From Paraburkholderia megapolitana (GTDB lineage: Bacteria; Pseudomonadota; Gammaproteobacteria; Burkholderiales; Burkholderiaceae): a stretch of 64,000 nt of DNA. The translations under genes were made by a program, and so were the position numbers. The stretch is taken from the NCBI RefSeq assembly GCF_007556815.1, contig NZ_CP041743.1:2391001-2455000 (forward strand), in the 5' to 3' direction. The notes under the pieces are model-generated. The model had not been told where the DNA came from. It saw nothing but the letters and a program-made list of their open reading frames with translations, and made no database searches. Below are positions 38,360 through 47,626 of the stretch, piece after piece; position 1 is the first letter of the stretch, and every line of letters starts with the position of its first letter.

Positions 38360-40909
38360 CTACCCGCACGCGCCCACTTCCCCACACGCCGTGCAGAAGT
38401 CGCAACCATCCTTACGAATGACCGCATTCGCGCCGCACGTATCGCACTTGCGGCCGAGCATCGTGCGCAGTTCGAGCGGGCCTGCGCCTTCCGGCAGCGC
38501 GGCAGTTTCGCCGCTATCGCCGCGATCCGGTTCAGCAAGGCCGGCCACAGGCGCCGCAGCTTCAGCAAGATGCCCACGCGGCAAGCGCGCAAGCAACCGC
38601 GTCGGCACCTGATTACCTTCCGCATCGAGGAACCCACGCCGATGCAGAATCTGCTGGATCGCATAGGCAAGTGCAGCGACTTCCGAATCGTGCCAGCGCG
38701 GCGTCCGGTGCCCATCGAGCCGCAGCACATCGCCAAGCCGCACCTGGCCGCGATCCCACGACACCTTGCGCAGATCCTGCAGATTGCGCGCGACGAACCC
38801 TCCGCGCGCAGCGAGCGACAGCGAACGCATCGTCGCCGTGATCCATTGCTGCGATTCGTCGCGCTGGCCGACCGGGATGAAAAACTCGATCGGCCGCTCG
38901 ATCGTCATGTCTTCGCCGCCGACTCTGCCCGTCACCTCGATGAACGACACCGCGACATACAGCGACTTCTTGCCCACCTGCGTCAGGTATTCGACCTTCT
39001 CGATGATCGCGGGTAGTTCGCCCTTCGGCCGATGATCGATGGCGACGCGCAGCGGATCGGCGTCGATTTCAGCGAGCGCATCGTCGGTGGATTGGGGCGT
39101 CACGCTCAGCACCGCGCCGAGCGTTTCGTTGGGCCGGTAGGTGGCGAGTCCTTTCAGGCCGCCTTTCCATGCATCGAAGTAGAGGTTTTCGAACGCATCG
39201 AACGGGTAATCGGCAGGGACGTTGACAGTCTTCGAGATCGACGTGTCGATGTACGGTTGCACGGCCGCCATCATGTCGAGGTGATCGCGCGCGGACATGT
39301 CGAGCGCGCTCACGAAGTAGTCGGGCAACGCATCGACGTTGCCGCCGAACGCGCGATAGACGCGATACGCATGATCTTCGACCGCAAACGACGCACGGCT
39401 GCCATCGGCCATCACCTTCATGCGCGTATAGGTCCACGAGAACGCGGGCTCGATACCGTTCGATGCATTGTCCGCGAACGCGAGGCTCACGGTGCCGGTC
39501 GGCGCGATCGAAAGCAGATGGCTGTTACGGATGCCGTCGCGGCGAATCGATGCCTTGATGTCGTCGGGCAGGCGCGAGGCAAACGTGCCATCGGCCAGAT
39601 AGCTGTCGGCATCGAACAGCGCAAACGCGCCGCGTTCGCGCGCGAGTTCGACCGATGCGCGGTACGCCTCGTCGCGCATCAGTTGCGCGATGCGCGCGGC
39701 GAAGTCGCGGCCTTCGGCGCGGTCGTAGCGCAAGCCCAACATGACGAGCGTGTCGCCGAGACCGGTAAATCCCACACCGATGCGGCGCTTCGCACGCGAT
39801 TCGTCGTATTGCTCGGGAAGCGGCCACAGCGTCACGTCGAGCACGTCATCGAGAAAACGCACCTGCGTGCGCGTGCGTGCGGCGAGTTCGTCCCAGTCGA
39901 ACGACGGTTTGCCGCCGCGCACCTGCGCAAACGGATCGATCACGAAGCGCGTCAGATTAAGCGGGCCGAGATTGCAGCAGCCATAAGCAGGCAACGGTTG
40001 TTCGCCGCATGGATTGGTTGCGCGGATCGTTTCGAGCGTGCGCAGGTTGTTGTCTTCGTTCATCCGCGAGATGAACACGACGCCGGGTTCGGCGACGTCG
40101 TAGGTCGAGCGCATGATGCGCTCCCAGATTTCACGGGCGCGTTTCTCGGCGTACACCCACAAACCGTCTTCACGTTGCCGCAGGTCGCTGGCTGCGCGCA
40201 ACGCGGGCGACGGCTCCGCGCGATGCACGAGTTGCCACGGCAGGTCGGCTTCGACGGCCTGCATGAATTCGTCGGTGACGGCGACGGAGACGTTGAAGTT
40301 GTTCCAGCGTCCCTTCGAATGCTTGGCCTCGATGAACTCGGGCAGGTCCGGGTGTGTGCAGTCGAGCACGGCCATTTGCGCACCACGACGCGAGCCGGCG
40401 CTTTCGACAGTCCGGCACGACGCGTCGAAGACGTCGATATAACTGCACGGGCCCGATGCCGACGAACTGGTGGTGTGCACGCGCGCGCCCTTGGGGCGGA
40501 TCGCGGAGAAGTTGTAGCCGACGCCGCCGCCGCGGCGCATCGTTTCGGCCGCCTGCAGCAGTGCCACGTAGATGCCCGGCAGACCGTCTTCGTCGACACC
40601 CTGAATGCTGTCGCCGACCGGTTGCACGAAGCAGTTGATCAGCGTCGCGGCGATGCCTGAGCCGGCCGCGCTCATGATGCGCCCGGCGCCGAGCGCGCCA
40701 TGCTGCAGGTTCTCGACGAAACGCGCTTCGACCTCTTCGCGCAGCGCCGGCGGTTCGGCCTGTGCGACACCGTGCGCGACGCGCCGGTAGACGTCGTCGA
40801 CGCTTTGTTCGTCACCCTTTGCGTACTTTTCGAGCAGGACGTCGAGCGAGAATTGTTGTGGAGCGACGGAGAGCGTGCGCGCGGCGATATCGGTGTCGTT
40901 TTCGGCCAT
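38360..40909 (-). CDS. nrdJ: Adenosylcobalamin-dependent (class II) ribonucleotide reductase
   Basis: 849 residues from ATG 40909 (AGGAAA upstream). An N-terminal segment is followed by the catalytic barrel with ATNPCGEQPLPAYGCCNLG, containing the radical-site and active-site cysteines, and AGSRRGAQMAVLD. The C-terminus ends in a zinc-finger-like tail CDTCGA...CDFCTACGEVGACG, also carrying the redox-relay cysteines. It reduces ribonucleotides using adenosylcobalamin and needs no oxygen. There is no separate small subunit. The 125-bp upstream gap is too short for, and lacks, a cobalamin riboswitch. Confidence 0.93.
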   Translation of the reverse strand: MAENDTDIAARTLSVAPQQFSLDVLLEKYAKGDEQSVDDVYRRVAHGVAQAEPPALREEVEARFVENLQHGALGAGRIMSAAGSGIAATLINCFVQPVGDSIQGVDEDGLPGIYVALLQAAETMRRGGGVGYNFSAIRPKGARVHTTSSSASGPCSYIDVFDASCRTVESAGSRRGAQMAVLDCTHPDLPEFIEAKHSKGRWNNFNVSVAVTDEFMQAVEADLPWQLVHRAEPSPALRAASDLRQREDGLWVYAEKRAREIWERIMRSTYDVAEPGVVFISRMNEDNNLRTLETIRATNPCGEQPLPAYGCCNLGPLNLTRFVIDPFAQVRGGKPSFDWDELAARTRTQVRFLDDVLDVTLWPLPEQYDESRAKRRIGVGFTGLGDTLVMLGLRYDRAEGRDFAARIAQLMRDEAYRASVELARERGAFALFDADSYLADGTFASRLPDDIKASIRRDGIRNSHLLSIAPTGTVSLAFADNASNGIEPAFSWTYTRMKVMADGSRASFAVEDHAYRVYRAFGGNVDALPDYFVSALDMSARDHLDMMAAVQPYIDTSISKTVNVPADYPFDAFENLYFDAWKGGLKGLATYRPNETLGAVLSVTPQSTDDALAEIDADPLRVAIDHRPKGELPAIIEKVEYLTQVGKKSLYVAVSFIEVTGRVGGEDMTIERPIEFFIPVGQRDESQQWITATMRSLSLAARGGFVARNLQDLRKVSWDRGQVRLGDVLRLDGHRTPRWHDSEVAALAYAIQQILHRRGFLDAEGNQVPTRLLARLPRGHLAEAAAPVAGLAEPDRGDSGETAALPEGAGPLELRTMLGRKCDTCGANAVIRKDGCDFCTACGEVGACG

Positions 40910-41034
40910 GATTTCCTGCCTCGGGCGAAGGGCTGACGGACTGGAGATCATTCACTATAGCGCCATACGAGGCCATGTGTGGGCCGCTTCGGACGCGGGG
41001 CGCGGGTGCCCCGGAAACAGGCAGGAGAGGGGTG

Positions 41035-42051
41035 TCAGGCCGGCAGCGCCAGCCCGCTTGTCACACCCGGCATGACGTGAGCAAGCGGTGCAACCTGTTT
41101 GCGGCGCTCGCGTGTCGGCGCCGTGCCGAATGCATCGCGGTAGCTCTTGCTGAAATGACACGCCGATTGGAACCCGCACGCCATCGTGATGTGCATGATC
41201 GACATGTCGGTCTGCAGCAGCAGTTCGCGCGCGCGGCGCAGGCGCAGGGTCAGGTAGTAGTGAGTCGGCGTCATGCCGAGGTGCTCGCGAAAGAGCCGTT
41301 GCAGTTGTCGTTGCGACATGTTCGCGAGGCGCGACAGCTCTTCACGCGACAACGGCTCTTCGATGTTGTTTTCCATCAGCGCGATCACTTCGAACAGCGA
41401 CTTGTTCGCCGAACCGAGCCGTGCGACGAGTGGCATGCGCTGCTGTGCACTGGTATCACGGACATGCTCGACGATGAACTGCTCGGCGATCTGCGTGACG
41501 CGCGGCGTACCGACGCGCGCCGCGATCAGGTTCAGCATCATGTCGAGCGGAGCGACACCGCCGGTGCAGGTTACGCGGTCACGGTCGATAACGAACAGTT
41601 CTTTCAGGAAACGCGTGTCGGGAAACTCTTCCTTCAGCGCCGACATGTTTTCCCAATGGATCGCACACGCATAGCCCGCGAGCAGCCCCGATTTCGCGAG
41701 CGCATAAGTGCCGGTGCACAGACTGCCGAGCGCGACGCCTGCGCGCGCGAAGCGGCGCAGTGTCGACAGATGGGCCGGGGTGGTTTCGCGCTGCACGTCG
41801 ATGCCGCCGCAGACAAACACGATGTCGGGTTGACCCGCGCACTCCGCTGTCGCGGTGTCGACGGCAAGGCCGTTGCTGGCCGACACGAGGCCGCCTTCGG
41901 GGCTGATGATCGACCAGCGATAAAGCGTTTGCCCGCTCAGGTAGTTGGCCATGCGCAGCACTTCGATCGCATTGGTAAAAGCGATCATCGTGAAGTTGGG
42001 CAGCGGCATGAACGCAAAGTGCGCCAGCGACGCGGTGCGGTCGGGAGACAT
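41035..42051 (-). CDS. gbdR: GlxA/AraC-family regulator of glycine betaine catabolism (GbdR)
   Basis: 338 residues from ATG 42051; no clear ribosome site. An N-terminal DJ-1/PfpI-like sensor domain (FMPLPNFTMIAFTNAIEVLR, FVCGGIDV) is joined to a C-terminal AraC double helix-turn-helix (LSREELSRLANMSQRQLQRL, CGFQSACHFSKSYRDAFG). In Pseudomonas GbdR binds glycine betaine or dimethylglycine and activates gbc, dgc and sox genes. Its place head-to-head with the betaine operon makes that assignment likely. Confidence 0.85.
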   Translation of the reverse strand: MSPDRTASLAHFAFMPLPNFTMIAFTNAIEVLRMANYLSGQTLYRWSIISPEGGLVSASNGLAVDTATAECAGQPDIVFVCGGIDVQRETTPAHLSTLRRFARAGVALGSLCTGTYALAKSGLLAGYACAIHWENMSALKEEFPDTRFLKELFVIDRDRVTCTGGVAPLDMMLNLIAARVGTPRVTQIAEQFIVEHVRDTSAQQRMPLVARLGSANKSLFEVIALMENNIEEPLSREELSRLANMSQRQLQRLFREHLGMTPTHYYLTLRLRRARELLLQTDMSIMHITMACGFQSACHFSKSYRDAFGTAPTRERRKQVAPLAHVMPGVTSGLALPA

Positions 42052-42196
42052 GGGGGGCGAGTGTTCCTTCGACTCTGATCTCTGGTGTAGCAGCCGACGT
42101 GGGGGGGACGGCCGCACTATTCTGAGATCTAGCGCAACAAGCATGCCATACGGCTAAACCCTGGCTGGCACGCGCGGTCGGACCAGGCGGGGGCGG

Positions 42197-42223
42197 CTCG
42201 CCGCACCTTGCATGTGCGGCGAG
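42197..42223. other. 10-bp inverted repeat upstream of gbdR and glyA
   Basis: CTCGCCGCAC / GTGCGGCGAG with a 7-nt loop CTTGCAT. It sits between divergent genes, so a terminator is not expected; it may be an operator or leader stem. Confidence 0.45.
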
Positions 42224-42352
42224 GGCACTGTTCGCGGGCGGGCCGCGCACGCCGGCAGTGCGATCGCGCTGCATCGCAACATACGATCGGACGTCACGAA
42301 TAATGCCGCCAAGCCGGAGCGACCGGCGGGCCGGCCGGCCACCGGGCCACTT

Positions 42353-42365
42353 GTCCAAAACGGAC
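42353..42365. promoter_or_regulatory. GTCC-N5-GGAC dyad, candidate GbdR-type site
   Basis: TTGTCCAAAACGGACC lies about 200 bp before glyA. A similar TTGTCC-N6-GGACC occurs before the betaine-binding protein gene at 54082. Assignment to GbdR is a guess from recurrence and location. Confidence 0.3.
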
Positions 42366-42565
42366 CTGGATGTCGGAAAACGCCAAGAACACGTCTGAAT
42401 TCGTAAATTGACGGGCGAGACAGCGGAGAAGAATAGAGCCGTCGGGAGCCGGTGCCGGCAGGCCAGTCAAGGGAAGCGGGAAGGTACAGCGCGCCTCGTC
42501 GGTCTGTTTGAATCGCCGTGCGACCCCTTGCTTTCCATGACTAACAGACACCCCCGGGACACCCC

Positions 42566-43840
42566 ATGACGAACGCCAATCCCTTCTTCTCGCAACCTCT
42601 TGCCGAACGCGACGCGCCGGTCCGCAGCGCGCTTCTCAAGGAGCTCGAGCGGCAGCAGTCGCAGGTGGAGCTGATCGCGTCGGAAAACATCGTGTCGCGT
42701 GCGGTGCTCGAAGCTCAGGGTTCGGTGCTGACCAACAAGTATGCGGAAGGCTACCCGGGCAAGCGCTACTACGGCGGTTGCGAGTTCGCCGACCAGATCG
42801 AGACGCTCGCCATCGATCGTATCAAGCAGATCTTCAATGCCGGTTTTGCGAACGTGCAGCCGCACTCGGGCGCGCAGGCAAACGGTGCGGTGATGCTGGC
42901 ACTGACGAAACCGGGCGACACGGTGCTCGGCATGTCGCTCGACGCAGGCGGTCATCTCACGCACGGCGCCAAACCCGCGCTGTCGGGCAAGTGGTTCAAC
43001 GCCGTGCAGTATGGCGTGAACCGCGAGACGATGCGCATCGATTACGACCAGGTCGAAGCGCTGGCCAATGAGCACAAGCCATCGCTGATCATCGCGGGTT
43101 TCTCCGCTTATCCGCGCGAGCTCGACTTCGCGCGCTTCCGGGCGATCGCCGACAGCGTCGGCGCGAAGCTGATGGTCGATATGGCGCATATCGCCGGGAT
43201 CATCGCAGCCGGTCGTCATCAAAATCCGGTCGAGCACGCGCATGTCGTCACGTCGACCACGCACAAGACGCTGCGCGGTCCGCGCGGCGGCTTCGTGCTT
43301 ACCAATGAAGAAGACATCGCGAAGAAGATCAACTCTGCCGTGTTCCCTGGCCTGCAGGGCGGCCCGTTGATGCACGTGATCGCCGGCAAGGCGGTTGCAT
43401 TCGGCGAGGCGCTGCAGGACAGCTTCAAGACTTACATCGACAGCGTGCTCGCCAATGCAAAGGCGCTCGGCGACGTGTTGAAGGACGGCGGCGTCGATCT
43501 CGTGACGGGCGGCACCGACAACCATCTGCTGCTCGTCGATCTGCGTCCGAAGGGTCTGAAAGGCGCGCAGGTCGAACAGGCGCTCGAACGCGCGGGCATC
43601 ACCTGCAACAAGAACGGCATCCCGTTCGATACCGAGAAGCCCACGGTCACCTCGGGCATCCGTCTCGGCACGCCGGCAGGCACGACGCGTGGTTTCGGTG
43701 TGGCGGAGTTCCGCGAAACGGGCCGTCTGATCCTCGAAGTGTTCGACTCGCTGCGCGACCATCCGGAAGGCGACCCCGCCACCGAACAGCGCGTGCGCCG
43801 CGAGATCTTCGCGCTGTGCGAGCGCTTCCCGATCTACTGA
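42566..43840 (+). CDS. glyA: Serine hydroxymethyltransferase
   Basis: 424 residues. N-terminal [17 protein letters not shown], active-site [13 protein letters not shown], and pyridoxal-phosphate lysine in [12 protein letters not shown] (near residue 232). It converts glycine plus methylene-tetrahydrofolate to serine. As first gene of the betaine catabolic run it would use the glycine and C1 units from sarcosine, parallel to glyA1 near soxB in Pseudomonas; a housekeeping copy probably exists elsewhere. Confidence 0.95.
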   Translation: MTNANPFFSQPLAERDAPVRSALLKELERQQSQVELIASENIVSRAVLEAQGSVLTNKYAEGYPGKRYYGGCEFADQIETLAIDRIKQIFNAGFANVQPHSGAQANGAVMLALTKPGDTVLGMSLDAGGHLTHGAKPALSGKWFNAVQYGVNRETMRIDYDQVEALANEHKPSLIIAGFSAYPRELDFARFRAIADSVGAKLMVDMAHIAGIIAAGRHQNPVEHAHVVTSTTHKTLRGPRGGFVLTNEEDIAKKINSAVFPGLQGGPLMHVIAGKAVAFGEALQDSFKTYIDSVLANAKALGDVLKDGGVDLVTGGTDNHLLLVDLRPKGLKGAQVEQALERAGITCNKNGIPFDTEKPTVTSGIRLGTPAGTTRGFGVAEFRETGRLILEVFDSLRDHPEGDPATEQRVRREIFALCERFPIY

Positions 43841-43915
43841 TACTGCAATAAACAACACGCGCGAGACACACATGCGCCGCGTTTCCCCACACGCTGATAG
43901 CTGGAGCACCGAACC

Positions 43916-44887
43916 ATGAGCACTCTGCACGAGAACAGCATCATCATCGACGGTCTGAACATTTCGAAGTTCGACCGCTCGGTGTTCGAAGACATGCAAA
44001 AAGGCGGCATCACCGCGACCAACTGCACGGTGTCGGTCTGGGAGAGCTTTGAGAAGACCGTCGATAACATCGCACTGATGAAGCAGCAGATCCGCGAGAA
44101 CAGCGAACTGCTGACGCTCGTGCGCACCACCGACGACATCCTGCGTGCCAAGAAAGAAAACCGCACCGGCGTGATTCTCGGCTTCCAGAACGCGCATGCG
44201 TTCGAGGACAACCTCGGCTATATCGAAGCGTTCGCCGATATGGGCGTGCGTGTCGTGCAGCTTTGCTACAACACGCAGAACCTGGTCGGCACCGGTTGCT
44301 ACGAGCGTGACGGTGGCCTGTCGGATTTCGGTCGCGAAGTGATCACCGAAATGAACCGCGTCGGCATCATGGTCGATCTGTCGCATGTGGGTGGCAAGAC
44401 GTCGTCGGAAGCGATCGCGTTCTCGAAGAAAGCAGTGTGCTACTCGCACTGTCTGCCGTCGGGGCTCAAGGAACATCCGCGCAACAAGTCCGACGAGCAG
44501 CTGCGGGAAATCGCCGATGCGGGCGGCTTTGTCGGCGTGACGATGTTTGCGCCGTTCCTGAAGCGCGGTATCGATGCAACCGTCGAAGACTATGTCGAAG
44601 CAATCGACTATGTGGTGAACATCGTTGGCGAGGACACGGTCGGCATCGGCAGCGATTTCACGCAGGGCTATACCACCGATTTCTTTGACTGGATCACGCA
44701 TGACAAGGGCCGTTATCGCCGCCTGACGAACTTCGGCAAGGTCATCAATCCGGAAGGCATCCGCACGATCGGCGAGTTTCCGAACCTCACGGCCGCGATG
44801 GAGCGCGCCGGCTGGAGCGAGACCCGTATTCGCAAGATCATGGGTGAGAACTGGGTGCGCGTCTTCCGCGATGTGTGGGGAGCCTGA
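43916..44887 (+). CDS. M19 membrane-dipeptidase-like protein with missing metal ligands
   Basis: 323 residues. The renal-dipeptidase fold is clear: MVDLSHVGGKTSSEAI, VCYSHCLPSGLKEHPRNKSDEQLR, GGFVGVTMFAPF and GIGSDFTQGYTTDFF. The first zinc motif DGHND of M19 enzymes is DGLNI here, and the bridging Glu region reads GFQNAH, so two or three of the usual ligands are absent while the later histidines remain. A homologue lies beside dgcA in Pseudomonas (the PA5396 type). Activity on dipeptides is doubtful; a mononuclear hydrolase or binding role is possible. Confidence 0.8.
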   Translation: MSTLHENSIIIDGLNISKFDRSVFEDMQKGGITATNCTVSVWESFEKTVDNIALMKQQIRENSELLTLVRTTDDILRAKKENRTGVILGFQNAHAFEDNLGYIEAFADMGVRVVQLCYNTQNLVGTGCYERDGGLSDFGREVITEMNRVGIMVDLSHVGGKTSSEAIAFSKKAVCYSHCLPSGLKEHPRNKSDEQLREIADAGGFVGVTMFAPFLKRGIDATVEDYVEAIDYVVNIVGEDTVGIGSDFTQGYTTDFFDWITHDKGRYRRLTNFGKVINPEGIRTIGEFPNLTAAMERAGWSETRIRKIMGENWVRVFRDVWGA

Positions 44888-44915
44888 GAGAACCCGCTCA
44901 ATATAAGAACGACGA

Positions 44916-44937
44916 CGGGCGCCGCTACGAGCGCCCG
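44916..44937 (+). other. Intercistronic hairpin
   Basis: CGGGCGC / GCGCCCG with an 8-nt loop in the 101-bp gap between the dipeptidase-like and DUF5943 genes. It may tune the relative expression of the two parts of the operon. Confidence 0.4.
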
Positions 44938-44988
44938 CGCCGAACCAGCACCGATACGAATCTGCTTACCCCACGGAGTCACCCCGCG

Positions 44989-45519
44989 ATGCAACCGCAA
45001 CTGCCGATCGACGTCGATCCCAACACCGGCGTATGGACTACCGACGCGCTGCCGATGCTGTACGTGCCGCGTCATTTCTTCACGAATAACCACACGGCAG
45101 TCGAAGAAGCGCTGGGTCGCGACACGTATGCCGAGATTCTTTATAAGGCCGGTTATAAATCGGCTTACCACTGGTGCGATAAGGAAGCGAAACAGCACGG
45201 CATTAGCGGAATGGCGGTGTTCGAACATTATCTGAAGCGTCTGTCGCAGCGCGGTTGGGGTCTGTTCAAGATCGTCGAGGCCGACCCGGCGCGTGCGCAT
45301 GCGCGCATCGAGCTGCATCACTCGTCGTTCGTGCTCGCGCAGCCCGACAAGAGCGGCAAGCTTTGCTACATGTTCGCAGGCTGGTTCGCCGGCGCGATGG
45401 ACTGGGTGAATGACACGACCGACGCGGGCAAAGATGCGCCGCGTTCGCAGTCGAAGGAAGTGCAGTGCGCCGCCGAACATCACGCGCACTGCGTGTTCGA
45501 AGTGTCGCCGCTCGCCTGA
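44989..45519 (+). CDS. DUF5943 protein with V4R-like domain
   Basis: 176 residues from ATG 44989. It contains MLYVPRHFFTNNHTAVEEALG, and ends AEHHAHCVFEVSPLA, the Cys-x-Phe ending seen in V4R (4-vinyl reductase) domains, which bind small ligands or metals. This gene always follows the dipeptidase-like gene and precedes dgcA in betaine-using Pseudomonas (the PA5397 type). Its function is unknown. A Cys/His-rich C-terminus may bind a metal. Confidence 0.72.
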   Translation: MQPQLPIDVDPNTGVWTTDALPMLYVPRHFFTNNHTAVEEALGRDTYAEILYKAGYKSAYHWCDKEAKQHGISGMAVFEHYLKRLSQRGWGLFKIVEADPARAHARIELHHSSFVLAQPDKSGKLCYMFAGWFAGAMDWVNDTTDAGKDAPRSQSKEVQCAAEHHAHCVFEVSPLA

Positions 45520-45560
45520 TTGTCGAGACTTTTACCGCACACCGCCCGAGGTCGATCGCG

Positions 45561-47624
45561 ATGCGTTACCCCAATCTGTTCAAACCCTTGACGCTGAATC
45601 AACTGACGCTGCGTAACCGCATCGTCAGCACCGCGCACGCCGAGGTCTATGCCGAACCGGGCGGTCTGCCCGGCGATCGCTATATCCGCTACTACGAAGA
45701 GAAGGCGAAGGGCGGGGTCGGGCTGGCCGTGTGCGGCGGTTCGAGCCCGGTGTCGATCGACAGTCCGCAGGGCTGGTGGAAATCGGTGAATCTGTCGACC
45801 GACAAGATCATCGATCCGCTCGCGCGACTCGCCGAAGCAATGCATCGGCACGGCGCGAAGATCATGATCCAGGCGACGCACATGGGTCGTCGCTCAGCGT
45901 TTCACGGCGAGCACTGGCCGCATCTGATGACGCCGTCGGGTGTGCGTGAACCGGTGCACCGCGGCAACGCGAAGATCATCGAGGTCGAGGAAATCCGCCG
46001 CATCATCGGCGATTTCGCGGCGGCTGCGAAGCGCGTGAAGCAGGCCGGGATGGACGGCATCGAGATTTCGGCGGCGCACCAGCATCTGATCGATCAGTTC
46101 TGGAGCCCGCGTACGAACTTCCGTACCGACGAATGGGGCGGCTCGCTGCAAAACCGCCTGCGTTTCGGCACCGAAGTACTAAAGGCCGTACGTGAAGCGG
46201 TCGGCGCGGACTTCTGCATCGGCCTGCGCATGTGCGGCGACGAATTCCACGAAGACGGCCTCGACCACGAGCAACTGAAGGAAATCGCCCAGGCGATGGC
46301 CGAGACCGGCCTGATCGATTACCTCGGCGTGATCGGTTCCGGCGCGGACACGCACAACACGCTCGCCAACTGCATGCCGCCGATGGCGCTGCCGCCCGAA
46401 CCATTCGTGCACCTTGCAGCCGGCATCAAGTCGGTGGTGAAGCTGCCGGTGATGCACGCACAAAGCATTCGCGACGCGGGTCAGGCCGAACGCCTGCTCG
46501 CTAATGGCATGGTCGACCTTGTCGGCATGACGCGCGCACAGATCGCCGATCCGCACATGGTGATCAAGATCCGCGACGGCCGAGAAGACGAGATCAAGCA
46601 GTGCGTCGGCGCGAACTATTGCATCGACCGCCAGTACAACGGCCTCGACGTGCTGTGCGTGCAGAACGCCGCAACGTCGCGCGAAGCGACGATGCCACAC
46701 GTGATCGAAAAGACCCGTGGACCGCGCCGCAAGGTGGTAGTGGTCGGCGCGGGTCCCGCCGGACTCGAAGCGGCACGTGTTGCGCGTTCGCGCGGTCACG
46801 ACGTCGTGCTGTTCGAAAAGAACGACGCGGTGGGTGGCCAGATCATGCTCGCTGCAAAAGCGCCGCAGCGCGAACAGATGGCCGGCATCGTGCGCTGGTT
46901 CGACATGGAGACGAAGCGCCTCGGCGTGGACCGGCGCCTCGGCGTCGCCGCCGACGAGAAGGCGATCATGGCCGAGAAGCCCGATATCGTCGTGCTAGCC
47001 ACGGGTGGCTCGAGCTTCACGCAGCAGGTGCCGGCGTGGGGTGTCGAGGAAGGGCTTGCGGTCAGCTCGTGGGACATCCTCTCAGGTCGCGTCGAGCCGA
47101 AGCAGCACGTGCTCGTCTATGACGGCGTCAGCACGCATGCCGGTGCGGGCGTCGCGGATTTCATCGCGAGCCGCGGGGCGAAGGTCGAGATCGTGACACC
47201 CGATGTGAAGATCGCCGATGACGTGGGCGGCACGACGTTCCCGATCTTCTACCGGCGGCTGTATGCGCTCGGCGTGATCCATACGCCGAACTACTGGCTT
47301 GATCGCGTGTACGAAGAGGACGGCCGCAAGATCGCGGTGCTGCGCAACGAATACACCGAAGAACTCGAAGAACGTGTCGTCGATCAGGTCGTGATCGAAA
47401 ACGGCAGCACACCGAACGACGCGTTGTACTGGACACTGAAGCCCGAATCGGTGAATCGCGGCCAGACCGATGTGCACACGCTGTTTGCATCGGAGCCGCA
47501 ACCGTCGCTGTCGGAAGAACTCGGCAACGGTCGCTTCCTGCTGTTCCGCGTCGGCGACTGTATTTCGATGCACAACATCCACGGCGCGATCTACGACGCG
47601 CTGCGTCTCTGCAAGGACTTCTGA
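45561..47624 (+). CDS. dgcA: Dimethylglycine catabolism protein A (flavin oxidoreductase)
   Basis: 687 residues from ATG 45561. Residues 1-340 are an Old-Yellow-Enzyme TIM barrel (LTLRNRIVSTAHAEVYAE, GMDGIEISAAHQHLIDQF). A 4Fe-4S cysteine cluster region follows (QCVGANYCIDRQYNGLDVLC), then FAD/NAD domains with VVVVGAGPAGLEAARVARSR. The layout resembles trimethylamine and dimethylglycine dehydrogenases. With DgcB it demethylates dimethylglycine to sarcosine and sends electrons to EtfAB. The dgcB start is 2 bp beyond the stop. Confidence 0.93.
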   Translation: MRYPNLFKPLTLNQLTLRNRIVSTAHAEVYAEPGGLPGDRYIRYYEEKAKGGVGLAVCGGSSPVSIDSPQGWWKSVNLSTDKIIDPLARLAEAMHRHGAKIMIQATHMGRRSAFHGEHWPHLMTPSGVREPVHRGNAKIIEVEEIRRIIGDFAAAAKRVKQAGMDGIEISAAHQHLIDQFWSPRTNFRTDEWGGSLQNRLRFGTEVLKAVREAVGADFCIGLRMCGDEFHEDGLDHEQLKEIAQAMAETGLIDYLGVIGSGADTHNTLANCMPPMALPPEPFVHLAAGIKSVVKLPVMHAQSIRDAGQAERLLANGMVDLVGMTRAQIADPHMVIKIRDGREDEIKQCVGANYCIDRQYNGLDVLCVQNAATSREATMPHVIEKTRGPRRKVVVVGAGPAGLEAARVARSRGHDVVLFEKNDAVGGQIMLAAKAPQREQMAGIVRWFDMETKRLGVDRRLGVAADEKAIMAEKPDIVVLATGGSSFTQQVPAWGVEEGLAVSSWDILSGRVEPKQHVLVYDGVSTHAGAGVADFIASRGAKVEIVTPDVKIADDVGGTTFPIFYRRLYALGVIHTPNYWLDRVYEEDGRKIAVLRNEYTEELEERVVDQVVIENGSTPNDALYWTLKPESVNRGQTDVHTLFASEPQPSLSEELGNGRFLLFRVGDCISMHNIHGAIYDALRLCKDF

Positions 47625-47626
47625 CG

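Larger units (their letters stand above)
42052..42565. other. 514-bp divergent control region between gbdR and glyA
   Basis: No gene seen. It contains a perfect 10-bp hairpin (42197-42223), a GC-rich stretch near 42325, a GTCC-N5-GGAC dyad (42353-42365) and about 165 bases of possible leader before glyA. No glycine, SAM or folate riboswitch consensus could be matched by eye. Confidence 0.6.

Noticed and set aside
40910-41034. Possible cobalamin riboswitch before the B12-dependent ribonucleotide reductase
   Set aside because: The gap is only 125 bp and lacks the conserved B12-box core, so it cannot hold the usual element of about 200 nt.
42400-42565. Possible glycine riboswitch in the glyA leader
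   Set aside because: GGAGA and CCGGTGCC fragments are present but the ordered core of glycine aptamers is not.
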